This document shows positions 27,852-36,092 of a stretch of 64,000 nucleotides of DNA, in pieces. Origin of the DNA: Rhodobacter viridis (GTDB lineage Bacteria > Pseudomonadota > Alphaproteobacteria > Rhodobacterales > Rhodobacteraceae); contig NZ_QJTK01000015.1 in assembly GCF_003217355.1 (NCBI RefSeq), positions 16,145 through 80,144 of the forward strand, given 5' to 3'. The notes below the pieces were generated by a model. The model saw nothing but the letters and a program-made list of their open reading frames with translations. It had not been told where the DNA came from and ran no database searches. The position numbers and the translations under genes are program-made. Every line of letters begins with the position of its first letter. The stretch's first letter is position 1.

Positions 27852-27877
27852 GCGCCCTGCCGCCCCCGGCAGGGCGC
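27852..27877. terminator. Strong terminator-like hairpin between convergent genes
   Basis: Perfect 11-base-pair stem GCGCCCTGCCG/CGGCAGGGCGC with a CCCC loop, followed on the plus strand by GTTCATTT. It separates the 53-codon gene from the convergent FAD oxidoreductase. Confidence 0.75.
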
Positions 27878-27895
27878 GTTCATTTCTGGCCCCGC

Positions 27896-29320
27896 TCAGG
27901 TGGTTGCGGGCAGGATCACCCCGGGATTGAGAATGCCGCGCGGATCAAGCGCCGTCTTGATCGCCCGCATCATCGCCATCTTCGCCGGGGCCGCGGTGCG
28001 CGCCAACTCGCCCACCTTCAGCCGCCCGATCCCATGCTCGGCCGAGATCGAGCCGTCGAAATTGTCGACCACCAGCCGATGCACTGCCGCCATCACCGCG
28101 CTGCGGCTGGCCTCGTAGTCATCACGCCGCCGCCCCTCGGCGGGGAAGACGTTGAAATGCAGGTTGCCGTCACCGACATGGCCAAAGCAGTTGATGCGGA
28201 AATCGCCCATCTCGGCCAGCCGCGCGGTCGCGGCGGTGATGAAGGCGGGAATATCGGCCACCGGCACGGCGATGTCATGGCTCGAAATCGCGCCGATGCG
28301 GCGGTTGGCGAGCGGGATCGACTCGCGCATCGCCCAAAGCGCGGCCGCCTGCGCCCCCGATTGCGCCACGACCGCATCGCGCACCAGCTCGCCCGCCGCC
28401 TCGTAAAGCGCGCCAAAGGCCGCTTCGCTGTCCATCCCCGCAGGCAGGCCGAGTTCGATCAGCACCGACCAGTCGGGATCGGTGGCAAAGGGCAGCGCCA
28501 CCTCGGGGCCGACCGCGCGCAAAAACGCCAGCCCCTGCCCCGAGATCAGCTCGAAGGCCGAGACGCAACCCGCAAACCGCGCCTGCGCGAGGCCCAGAAG
28601 CGCCACGGCCGCCGCGGGGGACGGCACGGCCATCAGCGCCACCCCCTCGACCGCGGGGGGCTCGTGCAGCCGCAGGCTTGCGGCGGTGATGAGGCCGAGC
28701 GTCCCCTCGGCGCCGATGATCAGATCGCGCAGGTCATAGCCGGTGTTGTCCTTGGCGAGCCGCTTCAGCCCGTGCCAGATCGTGCCATCGGCCAGAACCA
28801 CCTCCAGCCCCAGACAGAGCGCCCGCGCCGAGCCATAGCGCAGCACGTTCACCCCGCCCGCATTCGTGGCGAGACAGCCGCCGATCTGCGCCGAACCTTG
28901 GCTTGCCAGCGTCAGCGGAAAGCGCTTGCCCGCCGCCGCGGCCGCGTCATGGACCGCCTGCAGCGTCGCCCCCGCCTCGATCACCAGCGCCTGGCCAGCG
29001 ACCGACCGCACCGCCGTCATCCGCTCGAGGCTCACAAGCACCGGCATCGGCCCGTCGGGCGCCACCTGCCCGCCGACCAGCCCGGTGCCGCCGCCGAAAG
29101 GCACGACCCCCACCCGCTCGGCATGACAAAAGGCCAGAAGCGCCGAAACCTGTGCCGTTGTTTCGGGCCGGGCCAGCACGCCCGCCTGACCCCGCCAGCG
29201 TCCGCGCGGCTCTTGCAGATAGCGCGGCTCGGCCGCGCCCAGCCACAGCCCCGGCACCGCCACGGCCAATCGTTTCACAAAAGCAGCATCCGCCGGGTTC
29301 AGCACGGCTTTCCCCTTCAT
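27896..29320 (-). CDS. FAD-linked oxidoreductase (D-2-hydroxyacid dehydrogenase/GlcD-like)
   Basis: A 474-residue flavoenzyme of the vanillyl-alcohol-oxidase fold. The PCMH FAD domain shows VVPFGGGTGLVGGQVAPDG, SAQIGGCLATNAGGVNVLRYG and LIIGAEGTLGLITAASL. The C-terminal FAD-oxidase domain shows FGHVGDGNLHFNV and SISAEHGIGRLK. The pattern fits D-lactate, D-2-hydroxyglutarate or glycolate-type dehydrogenases; the exact substrate is not decidable here. No iron-sulfur GlcF partner is adjacent. Confidence 0.9.
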   Translation of the reverse strand: MKGKAVLNPADAAFVKRLAVAVPGLWLGAAEPRYLQEPRGRWRGQAGVLARPETTAQVSALLAFCHAERVGVVPFGGGTGLVGGQVAPDGPMPVLVSLERMTAVRSVAGQALVIEAGATLQAVHDAAAAAGKRFPLTLASQGSAQIGGCLATNAGGVNVLRYGSARALCLGLEVVLADGTIWHGLKRLAKDNTGYDLRDLIIGAEGTLGLITAASLRLHEPPAVEGVALMAVPSPAAAVALLGLAQARFAGCVSAFELISGQGLAFLRAVGPEVALPFATDPDWSVLIELGLPAGMDSEAAFGALYEAAGELVRDAVVAQSGAQAAALWAMRESIPLANRRIGAISSHDIAVPVADIPAFITAATARLAEMGDFRINCFGHVGDGNLHFNVFPAEGRRRDDYEASRSAVMAAVHRLVVDNFDGSISAEHGIGRLKVGELARTAAPAKMAMMRAIKTALDPRGILNPGVILPATT

Positions 29321-29370
29321 CTTGCCTCAAATACCTCGCGGGGGGTCAGGGGGGGCGCGAAGCCCCCCGG
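29321..29370 (+). repeat. Intergenic repeat element, copy 3
   Basis: TCTTGCCTCAAATACCTCGC followed by a GGGGGG/CCCCCC hairpin (29351-29369), lying between the acetyltransferase and the FAD oxidoreductase. Related to the copies at 18.2, 24.9 and 40.2 kb. Confidence 0.6.
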
Positions 29371-29394
29371 CTTCCCCGGTCGATCCCGGCTTCC

Positions 29395-29979
29395 TCAGCC
29401 GATATCGGTGCGCCCACGCCGATCCGGGCGCAGGTTGGCGTAAAGCACATGGTTGCGCCAGCGCCCGTTGATCTGCAGATAGCTCTGCGCCACGCCCTCG
29501 TATTTGAAGCCGGATTTCTCCAGCACCCCGCGCGAGGCGGCGTTTTCGGGCAGGCAGGCCGCCTCGATCCGGCTCAGATCCATCGGCCCGAAGGCATGAT
29601 CGACCACCGCCGCGATCGCCTCGCGCATGAAGCCCTGCCGGGCGTAGCGCGCGCCGACCCAATAGCCCAGGGTCCCCGCCTGCGCCGGACCGCGGCGGAT
29701 GTTGTCGAGCGTGATCGCGCCGAGCACCCGCCCCGAAATCCGCTCGATCAGGAAAAACGGCAGCGCCGTGCCCGCCGCCTCGGCCCGGGCCGCCCAATAG
29801 ACCCGGTTGGCAAAGGCCTTGCGGCTCAGATGCTCGGCCGACCAGGAGGGCTCCCAGGGGATCAGGAACGCGCGGCTTTCCTCGCGCAGGCTCGCCCAGT
29901 CGCGGTAGTCGGAATGCAGGGGCAGACGGAGCAGCATCCGCTCGGTCTCGACCTGAGGTTTCCGACGCCGCAGGAACAT
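29395..29979 (-). CDS. RimJ/RimL-type N-acetyltransferase
   Basis: A 194-residue GNAT protein of the ribosomal-protein acetyltransferase branch. It has TERMLLRLPLHSDYRDWASLR at the N-terminus, GTLGYWVGARYARQGFMREAI as the acetyl-CoA loop, and PENAASRGVLEKSGFKYEG. It may acetylate protein N-termini, but the substrate is inferred only from the family. The start overlaps the M16 peptidase stop by one base, so it is co-translated with the thrC unit. Confidence 0.9.
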   Translation of the reverse strand: MFLRRRKPQVETERMLLRLPLHSDYRDWASLREESRAFLIPWEPSWSAEHLSRKAFANRVYWAARAEAAGTALPFFLIERISGRVLGAITLDNIRRGPAQAGTLGYWVGARYARQGFMREAIAAVVDHAFGPMDLSRIEAACLPENAASRGVLEKSGFKYEGVAQSYLQINGRWRNHVLYANLRPDRRGRTDIG

Positions 29980-31238
29980 CAGGCCGCGAGCCTCCGCCGC
30001 AGCCCCGCAAGATCCGGCGCGGCTTCGGCCGGTCCGTACAGCGCGAGCGCCGTGCGATCCTGCGCGATCATCCGACCGGCATAGGAGCGCACCGCCTCGA
30101 CCGTCACGCCATCGATCAGCGTCGAGACTTCATCCAGCCCCGGCACCCGGCCCCAGATCGCCAGATTGCGCGCCATTCGCTCGGCGCGGCTCGACGGGCT
30201 TTCCAGCCCCATCAGCATCCCCGCCTTCATCTGCGCGCGTGCCCGGGCCACCTCGGCCTCGGTCATGTCGTCGGCGGCGCGTTTGAGTTCATCGATGGTC
30301 AGACCGCAAAGATCGGCCACTTCCTCGCCCGAGGTCCCGGCATAGATGGTGATCATGCCGGTATCGTCATAAGCGCCCGCCTGCGCGAAGATCGAATAGC
30401 ACAGGCCGCGTTCCTCGCGGATCTTCTGGAACAGCCGCGAGGACATGCCGCCGCCCAGCGCCGTCGCATAGACCTGCGCGGTGTAAAGGTCGGCGTCGCG
30501 ATAGGCCGGACCCTCGAAGGCCAGCGCGAAATGCACCTGCTCGAGATCCTTCAATTCGCGCCGTTCCTTGCCGGACCAGAGCGCCTTTTGCACCGCAGGC
30601 GCGCCCACCGGACGCAGATGACCAAAGAGCTGCTCGGCCTGTTTCACGATCGCCGCGTGATCCACGGCGCCTGCGGCCGAAAGGACCATCTGATCCGGGC
30701 CGTAATGTTCCGACACGAAGCGCTCGAAATCCTCGCGGCCGAAGCGGGCGATGTTTTCCGACGGGCCAAGGATCGTGCGCCCCATCGCCTGATCGGGATA
30801 GGCAGCCTCTTGCAGCCAGTCGAAGATGATGTCGTCGGGCGTATCGAGCGCCTGCCCGATTTCCTGCAAGATCACATGGCGCTCGACCTCGATCTCGCGC
30901 GGATCGAAGACCGAGTTCAGCACGATGTCGGAAATCACATCCAGCGCTAGACCGACATCGGCCTTCAGCACGCGGGCGTAATAGGCCGTCGCCTCGCGCG
31001 AGGTATAGGCGTTGATATAGCCGCCCACATCCTCGATTGCCTCGGCGATCTGGAGGGCGGTGCGGGTCTTCGTGCCCTTGAACGCCATATGTTCCAGAAA
31101 ATGCGCAATGCCGTTCTGGTCCAGCCGTTCGTGGCGGCCGCCCGCCAGCACCCAGACGCCCACCGAGGCCGAGGCAAGGCCCGGCATGCGCTCGGTCACG
31201 ATGCGCAGGCCGTTCGCGAGCGTGGTCAGTTCGATCAT
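29979..31238 (-). CDS. M16 family zinc peptidase (processing peptidase-like)
   Basis: A 419-residue pitrilysin-type protease. The inverted zinc motif HFLEH (residues 46-50, in GIAHFLEHMAFKGT) has a distal Glu in the HVILQEIGQ region. The C-terminal half contains the conserved GGGMSSRLFQKIREERGLCYSI. It resembles the alphaproteobacterial relative of the mitochondrial processing peptidase beta subunit. The start overlaps thrC (ATGA). Confidence 0.95.
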   Translation of the reverse strand: MIELTTLANGLRIVTERMPGLASASVGVWVLAGGRHERLDQNGIAHFLEHMAFKGTKTRTALQIAEAIEDVGGYINAYTSREATAYYARVLKADVGLALDVISDIVLNSVFDPREIEVERHVILQEIGQALDTPDDIIFDWLQEAAYPDQAMGRTILGPSENIARFGREDFERFVSEHYGPDQMVLSAAGAVDHAAIVKQAEQLFGHLRPVGAPAVQKALWSGKERRELKDLEQVHFALAFEGPAYRDADLYTAQVYATALGGGMSSRLFQKIREERGLCYSIFAQAGAYDDTGMITIYAGTSGEEVADLCGLTIDELKRAADDMTEAEVARARAQMKAGMLMGLESPSSRAERMARNLAIWGRVPGLDEVSTLIDGVTVEAVRSYAGRMIAQDRTALALYGPAEAAPDLAGLRRRLAA

Positions 31239-32641
31239 GCCCGGGGCTCCCCGTCAGTCTTGGCCTTCCGGATCAGCGATTCAAGGGCGGCAAGATCATT
31301 GGGCACCCGGGTGACGCGCTCGGAGCGTTCGAACAGATCGGCCATGCGCGGCGGCAGGCCGGGGCGCAGGCCGGTCGCGGCCTCGACCGCATCGGGGAAT
31401 TTCGCCGGATGCGCGGTGGCCAGCGTCACCATCGGCGTTTGCGGGCGCGCATGGGCATGGCCCACCCGCACGCCGACCGCCGAATGCGGGCACAGAAGCT
31501 CGCCCGAACGCGCCAGCTCGTCGGTGATGGTCTGCGCGGTCTCGGCCTCGGACACCCGGCCCGAGGCATAGGTCTCGCGCAGGGCTTCCAGCGCGCCTTG
31601 GCTGACGGTGAACCCGCCCTTGGTTTTCAGTTCCTCCATCAGCTGCGACACGGCGGCGCCGTCCTTGCCATAGGCCCAAAAGAGCGCGCGTTCGAAGTTC
31701 GAGGAAATCTGAATGTCCATCGAGGGCGAGATCGACGGTTTCACCCCGTCCATCCGATACTCGCCCGTGGTCAGGCAGCGATGCAGGATGTCGTTCTGGT
31801 TCGTCGCGACCACCAGCTGCTCGATCGGCAGGCCCATTTCCTTGGCGATGAAGCCCGCGAAAATATCGCCGAAGTTCCCCGTCGGCACGGTGAAGCTGAT
31901 AGGCCGCTCCGGCGCCCCAAGGCTGACCGCGGCGGTGAAATAGTAAACGACCTGCGCCAGCACCCGCGCCCAGTTGATCGAGTTCACACCCGCCAGCCCC
32001 ACCTCGTCGCGGAAGGCGAAGTCGTTGAACATGTCCTTGAGCCGGTTCTGGCAGTCGTCAAACGTGCCCGACAGCGCCAGCGCATGCACGTTGCTTTCAG
32101 GCGGCGTCGTCATCTGACGGCGCTGCACGTCCGACACGCGGCCATGCGGGAAGAGGATGAAGACATCGACGTTCTCGAGGCCCTTGAACGCCTCGATCGC
32201 GGCCGAGCCGGTGTCGCCCGAAGTCGCGCCGACGATGGTGATGCGCTTGCCCTGTTTCGCCAAAGCAATCTGGAACAGCTGCCCGATGATCTGCATGGCG
32301 AAATCCTTGAACGCCAGCGTCGGACCGTGGAAGAGTTCGAGCAGGAAATGCCCCGGCGCCAGCTGCACCAAGGGCGCGCGGGCGACATGGCCGAAGCCCG
32401 CATAGGCCTTGGCGATCGCGCCTTTCAGCTCTGCCTCGGTGAAAGTGTCGCCGACGAAGGGCGCCATCACGCGGTAGGCCACCTCCTCGTAGCTTTGCCC
32501 CGCCATCGCGGCGATCTCGGCCTTGCTCAGGGTCGGCACCGTCTCGGGGACATAAAGTCCGCCGTCGCGGGCAGGCCCGGTCAGCATGGCCTCGGCAAAG
32601 CTCAGGACCGGGGCCTGCCCCCGGGTGGAGATATAACGCAT
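31235..32641 (-). CDS. thrC: Threonine synthase
   Basis: A 468-residue PLP enzyme converting O-phosphohomoserine to threonine. It begins MRYISTRGQAPVLSFAEAML, has the PLP lysine in TLAFKDFAMQ and the phosphate-binding loop VGATSGDTGSAAIEAFKG. Two adjacent ATGs exist; the second fits the ribosome-binding-site spacing better. It heads a coupled three-gene unit with the M16 peptidase and acetyltransferase. Confidence 0.97.
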   Translation of the reverse strand: MRYISTRGQAPVLSFAEAMLTGPARDGGLYVPETVPTLSKAEIAAMAGQSYEEVAYRVMAPFVGDTFTEAELKGAIAKAYAGFGHVARAPLVQLAPGHFLLELFHGPTLAFKDFAMQIIGQLFQIALAKQGKRITIVGATSGDTGSAAIEAFKGLENVDVFILFPHGRVSDVQRRQMTTPPESNVHALALSGTFDDCQNRLKDMFNDFAFRDEVGLAGVNSINWARVLAQVVYYFTAAVSLGAPERPISFTVPTGNFGDIFAGFIAKEMGLPIEQLVVATNQNDILHRCLTTGEYRMDGVKPSISPSMDIQISSNFERALFWAYGKDGAAVSQLMEELKTKGGFTVSQGALEALRETYASGRVSEAETAQTITDELARSGELLCPHSAVGVRVGHAHARPQTPMVTLATAHPAKFPDAVEAATGLRPGLPPRMADLFERSERVTRVPNDLAALESLIRKAKTDGEPRA

Positions 32642-32803
32642 CATTCGCCCTTCGATTTCGGTACCGCCTGATACGCGAGAACGGAAACCTTGTCAGCCCC
32701 ATGCATGCAAGGCCGGGGCCGCGATACCCTCGCTTTTGCGCGATTACCTTTCCTTTCCCCCGGTGCGACTATATCTGAAACGGATCACCCAGAGGAGCCG
32801 CAG

Positions 32804-34225
32804 ATGACCGACGCGAATTTCGCCCCTTTCGAGACTCAGATCGACGAGGCTCAGGCGCTGGCGATCCTGCGCGCGGCGACGGCGGGCGCCGATGATGGCG
32901 AGCTGTTCCTCGAACGGATGCGCTCGGAAAGTCTGGTCTTCGACGACGGCCGGGTGAAGACGGCCTCCTATGACGCCTCCGAAGGCTTCGGGCTGCGCGC
33001 CGTGCGCGGCGAGGTGACGGGCTATGCCCATGCGACCGAGATTTCGGAAGCCGCGCTGAAGCGGGCGGCGGAAACCGCGCGGCTCGCGGTGGGCGATGGC
33101 GGCGGCGTGCTGGCGCCGCCCCCCGCGCGCACCAACCGCCATCTTTACGGCGCCGCCGATCCGATGGCCGATGCGCCCTTTGCCGCCAAGATCGACATCC
33201 TGCGCGAGATCGACGCCTGGACCCGCGACCTTGACCCCCGCGTGGTGCAGGTGACGGCCACCGTGGCGGCCAGCCTGCAGGAGGTGTTCATCCTGCGCCC
33301 CGAGGGCGGGATCACCTCCGACATCCGACCGATGGCGCGGGTCAATGTCTCGGTCATCGTCGAGGAAAACGGCCGACGCGAAAGCGGCACCAATGGCGGC
33401 GGCGGGCGCTTTGGTCTGGCGGGGCTGATCGCGCCCGGCCATTGGCAACCGATCGCGCGCGAGGCGTTGCGGATCGCGCTGGTGAACCTGTCGGCCGAAC
33501 CGGCCCCCGCGGGGGCGTTCGAGGTGGTGCTCGGCCCGGGCTGGCCCGGCGTGATGCTGCACGAAGCCGTGGGCCACGGGCTCGAGGGTGATTTCAACCG
33601 CAAGAAATCCTCGGCCTTCTCGGGCCGCATTGGCCAGCAGGTCGCGGCGAAGGGGGTCACCGTGCTCGATGACGGCACGATTCCCGACCGGCGCGGCTCG
33701 ATCACCATCGACGACGAGGGCACACCCTCGAGCCGCACCGTGCTGATCGAGGACGGCATGCTGGTCGGCTACATGCAGGACCGGCAGAACGCCCGGCTGA
33801 TGGGCGTGGCGCCCACGGGCAATGGCCGCCGCGAAGGCCATGCGCATCCGCCGATGCCGCGGATGACGAACACCTACATGCTGGCGGGCACCGCCGATCC
33901 CGCGGCGATCGTCGGCGATCTGAAGGACGGGATCTACGCCGTCGGGTTCGGCGGCGGTCAGGTCGACATCACCAACGGCAAGTTCGTCTTCAACTGCACC
34001 GAGGCGTACCGGGTGAAGAATGGTGTCATCGGCGCGGCCTTGCGCGGGGCGACGCTGATCGGCGACGGGCCGAGTGCGATGAAGCAGATCCGCGCCATCG
34101 GCACGGACATGGCGCTGGATCCCGGCATCGGCAATTGCGGCAAGGCCGGGCAATGGGTGCCGGTAGGCGTGGGGCAACCGACTCTGCTGATCGGCGGTCT
34201 GACGGTGGGCGGCTCGGCCGCTTGA
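32804..34225 (+). CDS. tldD: Metalloprotease TldD
   Basis: A 473-residue TldD-type protease, with the active-site motif HEAVGHGLEGD (HExxxH) in the centre and GFGGGQVDITNGKFVFNCTEAYRV near the C-terminus. With TldE/PmbA, TldD degrades unfolded peptides and matures some RiPPs; no partner gene is in this window. The ATG at 32804 follows AGAGGAG; the longer in-frame extension lacks family character. Confidence 0.96.
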   Translation: MTDANFAPFETQIDEAQALAILRAATAGADDGELFLERMRSESLVFDDGRVKTASYDASEGFGLRAVRGEVTGYAHATEISEAALKRAAETARLAVGDGGGVLAPPPARTNRHLYGAADPMADAPFAAKIDILREIDAWTRDLDPRVVQVTATVAASLQEVFILRPEGGITSDIRPMARVNVSVIVEENGRRESGTNGGGGRFGLAGLIAPGHWQPIAREALRIALVNLSAEPAPAGAFEVVLGPGWPGVMLHEAVGHGLEGDFNRKKSSAFSGRIGQQVAAKGVTVLDDGTIPDRRGSITIDDEGTPSSRTVLIEDGMLVGYMQDRQNARLMGVAPTGNGRREGHAHPPMPRMTNTYMLAGTADPAAIVGDLKDGIYAVGFGGGQVDITNGKFVFNCTEAYRVKNGVIGAALRGATLIGDGPSAMKQIRAIGTDMALDPGIGNCGKAGQWVPVGVGQPTLLIGGLTVGGSAA

Positions 34226-34349
34226 TTCGCAACATTTAGCGGGACCTGCGCACTGACGCACAATGAACGGCGGCTCGACCAGCAGCGCTCTACAATTTAT
34301 AGTATTTCTATTAAAAATTTCCTCAACTTTAACGAGAATCTTAGTTTTG

Positions 34350-34364
34350 GTAACTCTTTGTTAA
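34350..34364 (+). promoter_or_regulatory. CtrA-like box upstream of dprA
   Basis: GTAACTCTTTGTTAA matches the CtrA consensus TTAA-N7-TTAA at seven of eight fixed bases with exact spacing. It is 44 bases before the dprA start, in an unusually AT-rich stretch (34295-34385). CtrA control of dprA is reported in R. capsulatus; this site as its basis is inferred. Confidence 0.6.
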
Positions 34365-34407
34365 GATTAATGCGGCAATTTGATCTTGCGACGAGGCGGA
34401 GGGACGG

Positions 34408-35535
34408 ATGGAAACAAGTTTGTTTTCTTACCCCACCCCCTTCACCCCACCCACCACGGAAGAAGATGAACTCTCGTTTCTCCGTCTCGCTCGCTCCCGT
34501 CGTGTCGGGGCCACGACTTTCCACCGATTGCTGAAAGACCACGGCAGCGCCCAGGCGGCGCTGGACGCGCTTCCCGAGATCGCCCGGGCGGCCGGGTCTT
34601 CCGATTACATCCCCTGCCCGATCGCTCTGGCCCAGACCGAGCTTGCCGCCGGTCGCCGCGCCGGGGCGCGGCTGCTGTTGCCGGGCGGGCCGGGCTATCC
34701 CGCCGATCTGCTGGCCTTTGCCGATGCGCCGCCGCTTCTGTGGGCGCTTGGCAAGGTCGACCTGCTCACCCGCCCGCGCGTCGCGGTGGTGGGGGCGCGG
34801 AATGCCTCGTCGCTGGGGCTGCGCATGGCACAGAAACTGGCCGAGGAGATGGGACGGGCGGGATTCGCCGTCGTCTCGGGTCTGGCGCGCGGCATCGATG
34901 CCGCCGCGCATCGGGCGGCGCTGCCCACCGGCACGATCGCGGTGATGGCGGGCGGCATCGACGTGATCTACCCGACCGAAAACACCGAACTCGCCCGGCG
35001 CATCGCGGCCGAGGGGCTGCGGCTGTCGGAACTGCCCCCCGGCACCGAGCCGCAGGCGCGACATTTTCCCCAGCGCAACCGCATCATCGCGGCGCTGAGC
35101 CGGGCGACGCTGGTGGTCGAGGCGGCCGCGCGCTCGGGCAGTCTGCTGACGGCGCGGATGGCGCTTGATTACGGGCGCGAGGTGATGGCGGTGCCCGGCC
35201 ATCCGATGGATGCCCGCGCCTCGGGCTGCAACATGCTGATCCGCGATGGCGCGACGCTCCTTCGCGGCGCCGAGGATGTGCTGGAGGCGATGGGCATCGC
35301 CCCCCTGCCGCGCGCCGAACCGGCCCCGGCTCCGATCCCCGCGCCGCCGCCCAAGCCCGCCCTGGCCGGTCTGCGCGCGAAACTGCTGTCGCTGCTGGGA
35401 CCTGCGCCCACGCCCGAAGATACGGTGATCCGCGATCTCGGCATCGACGCCGCGACGCTGTCGCGCGAACTCGTCGGCCTCGAGATCGAGGGCGAGGTGA
35501 CCCGCCACCCGGGCGGATTGCTCAGCCGCGGCTGA
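34408..35535 (+). CDS. dprA: DNA processing protein DprA
   Basis: A 375-residue RecA-loading protein for incoming single-stranded DNA. It has an N-terminal SAM-like helical region, a central Rossmann domain (VAVVGARNAS, GLARGIDAAAHRAAL, FPQRNRIIAALSRATLVVEA) and, after a Pro/Ala linker, a C-terminal winged helix. In R. capsulatus, DprA is required for recipients to take up DNA from the gene transfer agent. The ATG follows GGAGGGA. Confidence 0.96.
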   Translation: METSLFSYPTPFTPPTTEEDELSFLRLARSRRVGATTFHRLLKDHGSAQAALDALPEIARAAGSSDYIPCPIALAQTELAAGRRAGARLLLPGGPGYPADLLAFADAPPLLWALGKVDLLTRPRVAVVGARNASSLGLRMAQKLAEEMGRAGFAVVSGLARGIDAAAHRAALPTGTIAVMAGGIDVIYPTENTELARRIAAEGLRLSELPPGTEPQARHFPQRNRIIAALSRATLVVEAAARSGSLLTARMALDYGREVMAVPGHPMDARASGCNMLIRDGATLLRGAEDVLEAMGIAPLPRAEPAPAPIPAPPPKPALAGLRAKLLSLLGPAPTPEDTVIRDLGIDAATLSRELVGLEIEGEVTRHPGGLLSRG

Positions 35536-35979
35536 TCACAGGCCGCCACAAGCCTCGGGAATGACGTCGCGAAATTCGGCGCAGATCGGCTCCCAGGAAT
35601 ACCAGACATCGGTCGCGCCCACGGCATGATGCACCGCCACCCACTGCCGCCCGGATTTCACCCAGAGCGCCTCGACATGAGCGCCGCCATCGGCCAGCTC
35701 CGGGTCGAATTCCTCGCGCATCACCATCGGCGTCGTCCGCATGTCGATCGCCCCGCCGCCCGGGCGCTGCGGCACCAGCGCGGCGAAGGCGTGATCGCCC
35801 TGCACCCGCATTTCCTGCACCACGAATTCGACCGGCGCGCCCAGCTCCCACTCCACCATCGGGCGCAGCGCATCGAGCAGATCAGCCCGCAGTTGCGAGC
35901 CCCGCGCGGGCTCCTGCCAGTCGCCTGCCACGGCAGTGCCAGCCGCCAGAACCCATCCCAAAACCGCAATTGCCCGCAT
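35536..35979 (-). CDS. Predicted periplasmic protein
   Basis: A 147-residue protein with an N-terminal signal peptide (RAIAVLGWVLAAGTAVA) followed by a mature domain with QLRADLLDALRPMVEWELG, VQGDHAFAALVPQRPGG and WVAVHHAVGATDVWYSWEPIC. Two Cys residues near the C-terminus may form a disulfide. This layout recurs in small alphaproteobacterial periplasmic proteins, but no function is assigned. It is divergent from topA. Confidence 0.75.
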   Translation of the reverse strand: MRAIAVLGWVLAAGTAVAGDWQEPARGSQLRADLLDALRPMVEWELGAPVEFVVQEMRVQGDHAFAALVPQRPGGGAIDMRTTPMVMREEFDPELADGGAHVEALWVKSGRQWVAVHHAVGATDVWYSWEPICAEFRDVIPEACGGL

Positions 35980-36092
35980 CTTTCCCCCTTTCGACCCGCG
36001 CAGGTTGCGACGGAAGCCGGATTGACATTTGCCCCAAACCCCCCGCATGGTCCGCCGCTGAACCGGTTTGCGAGAGTGATCGAGAGGAAGTC

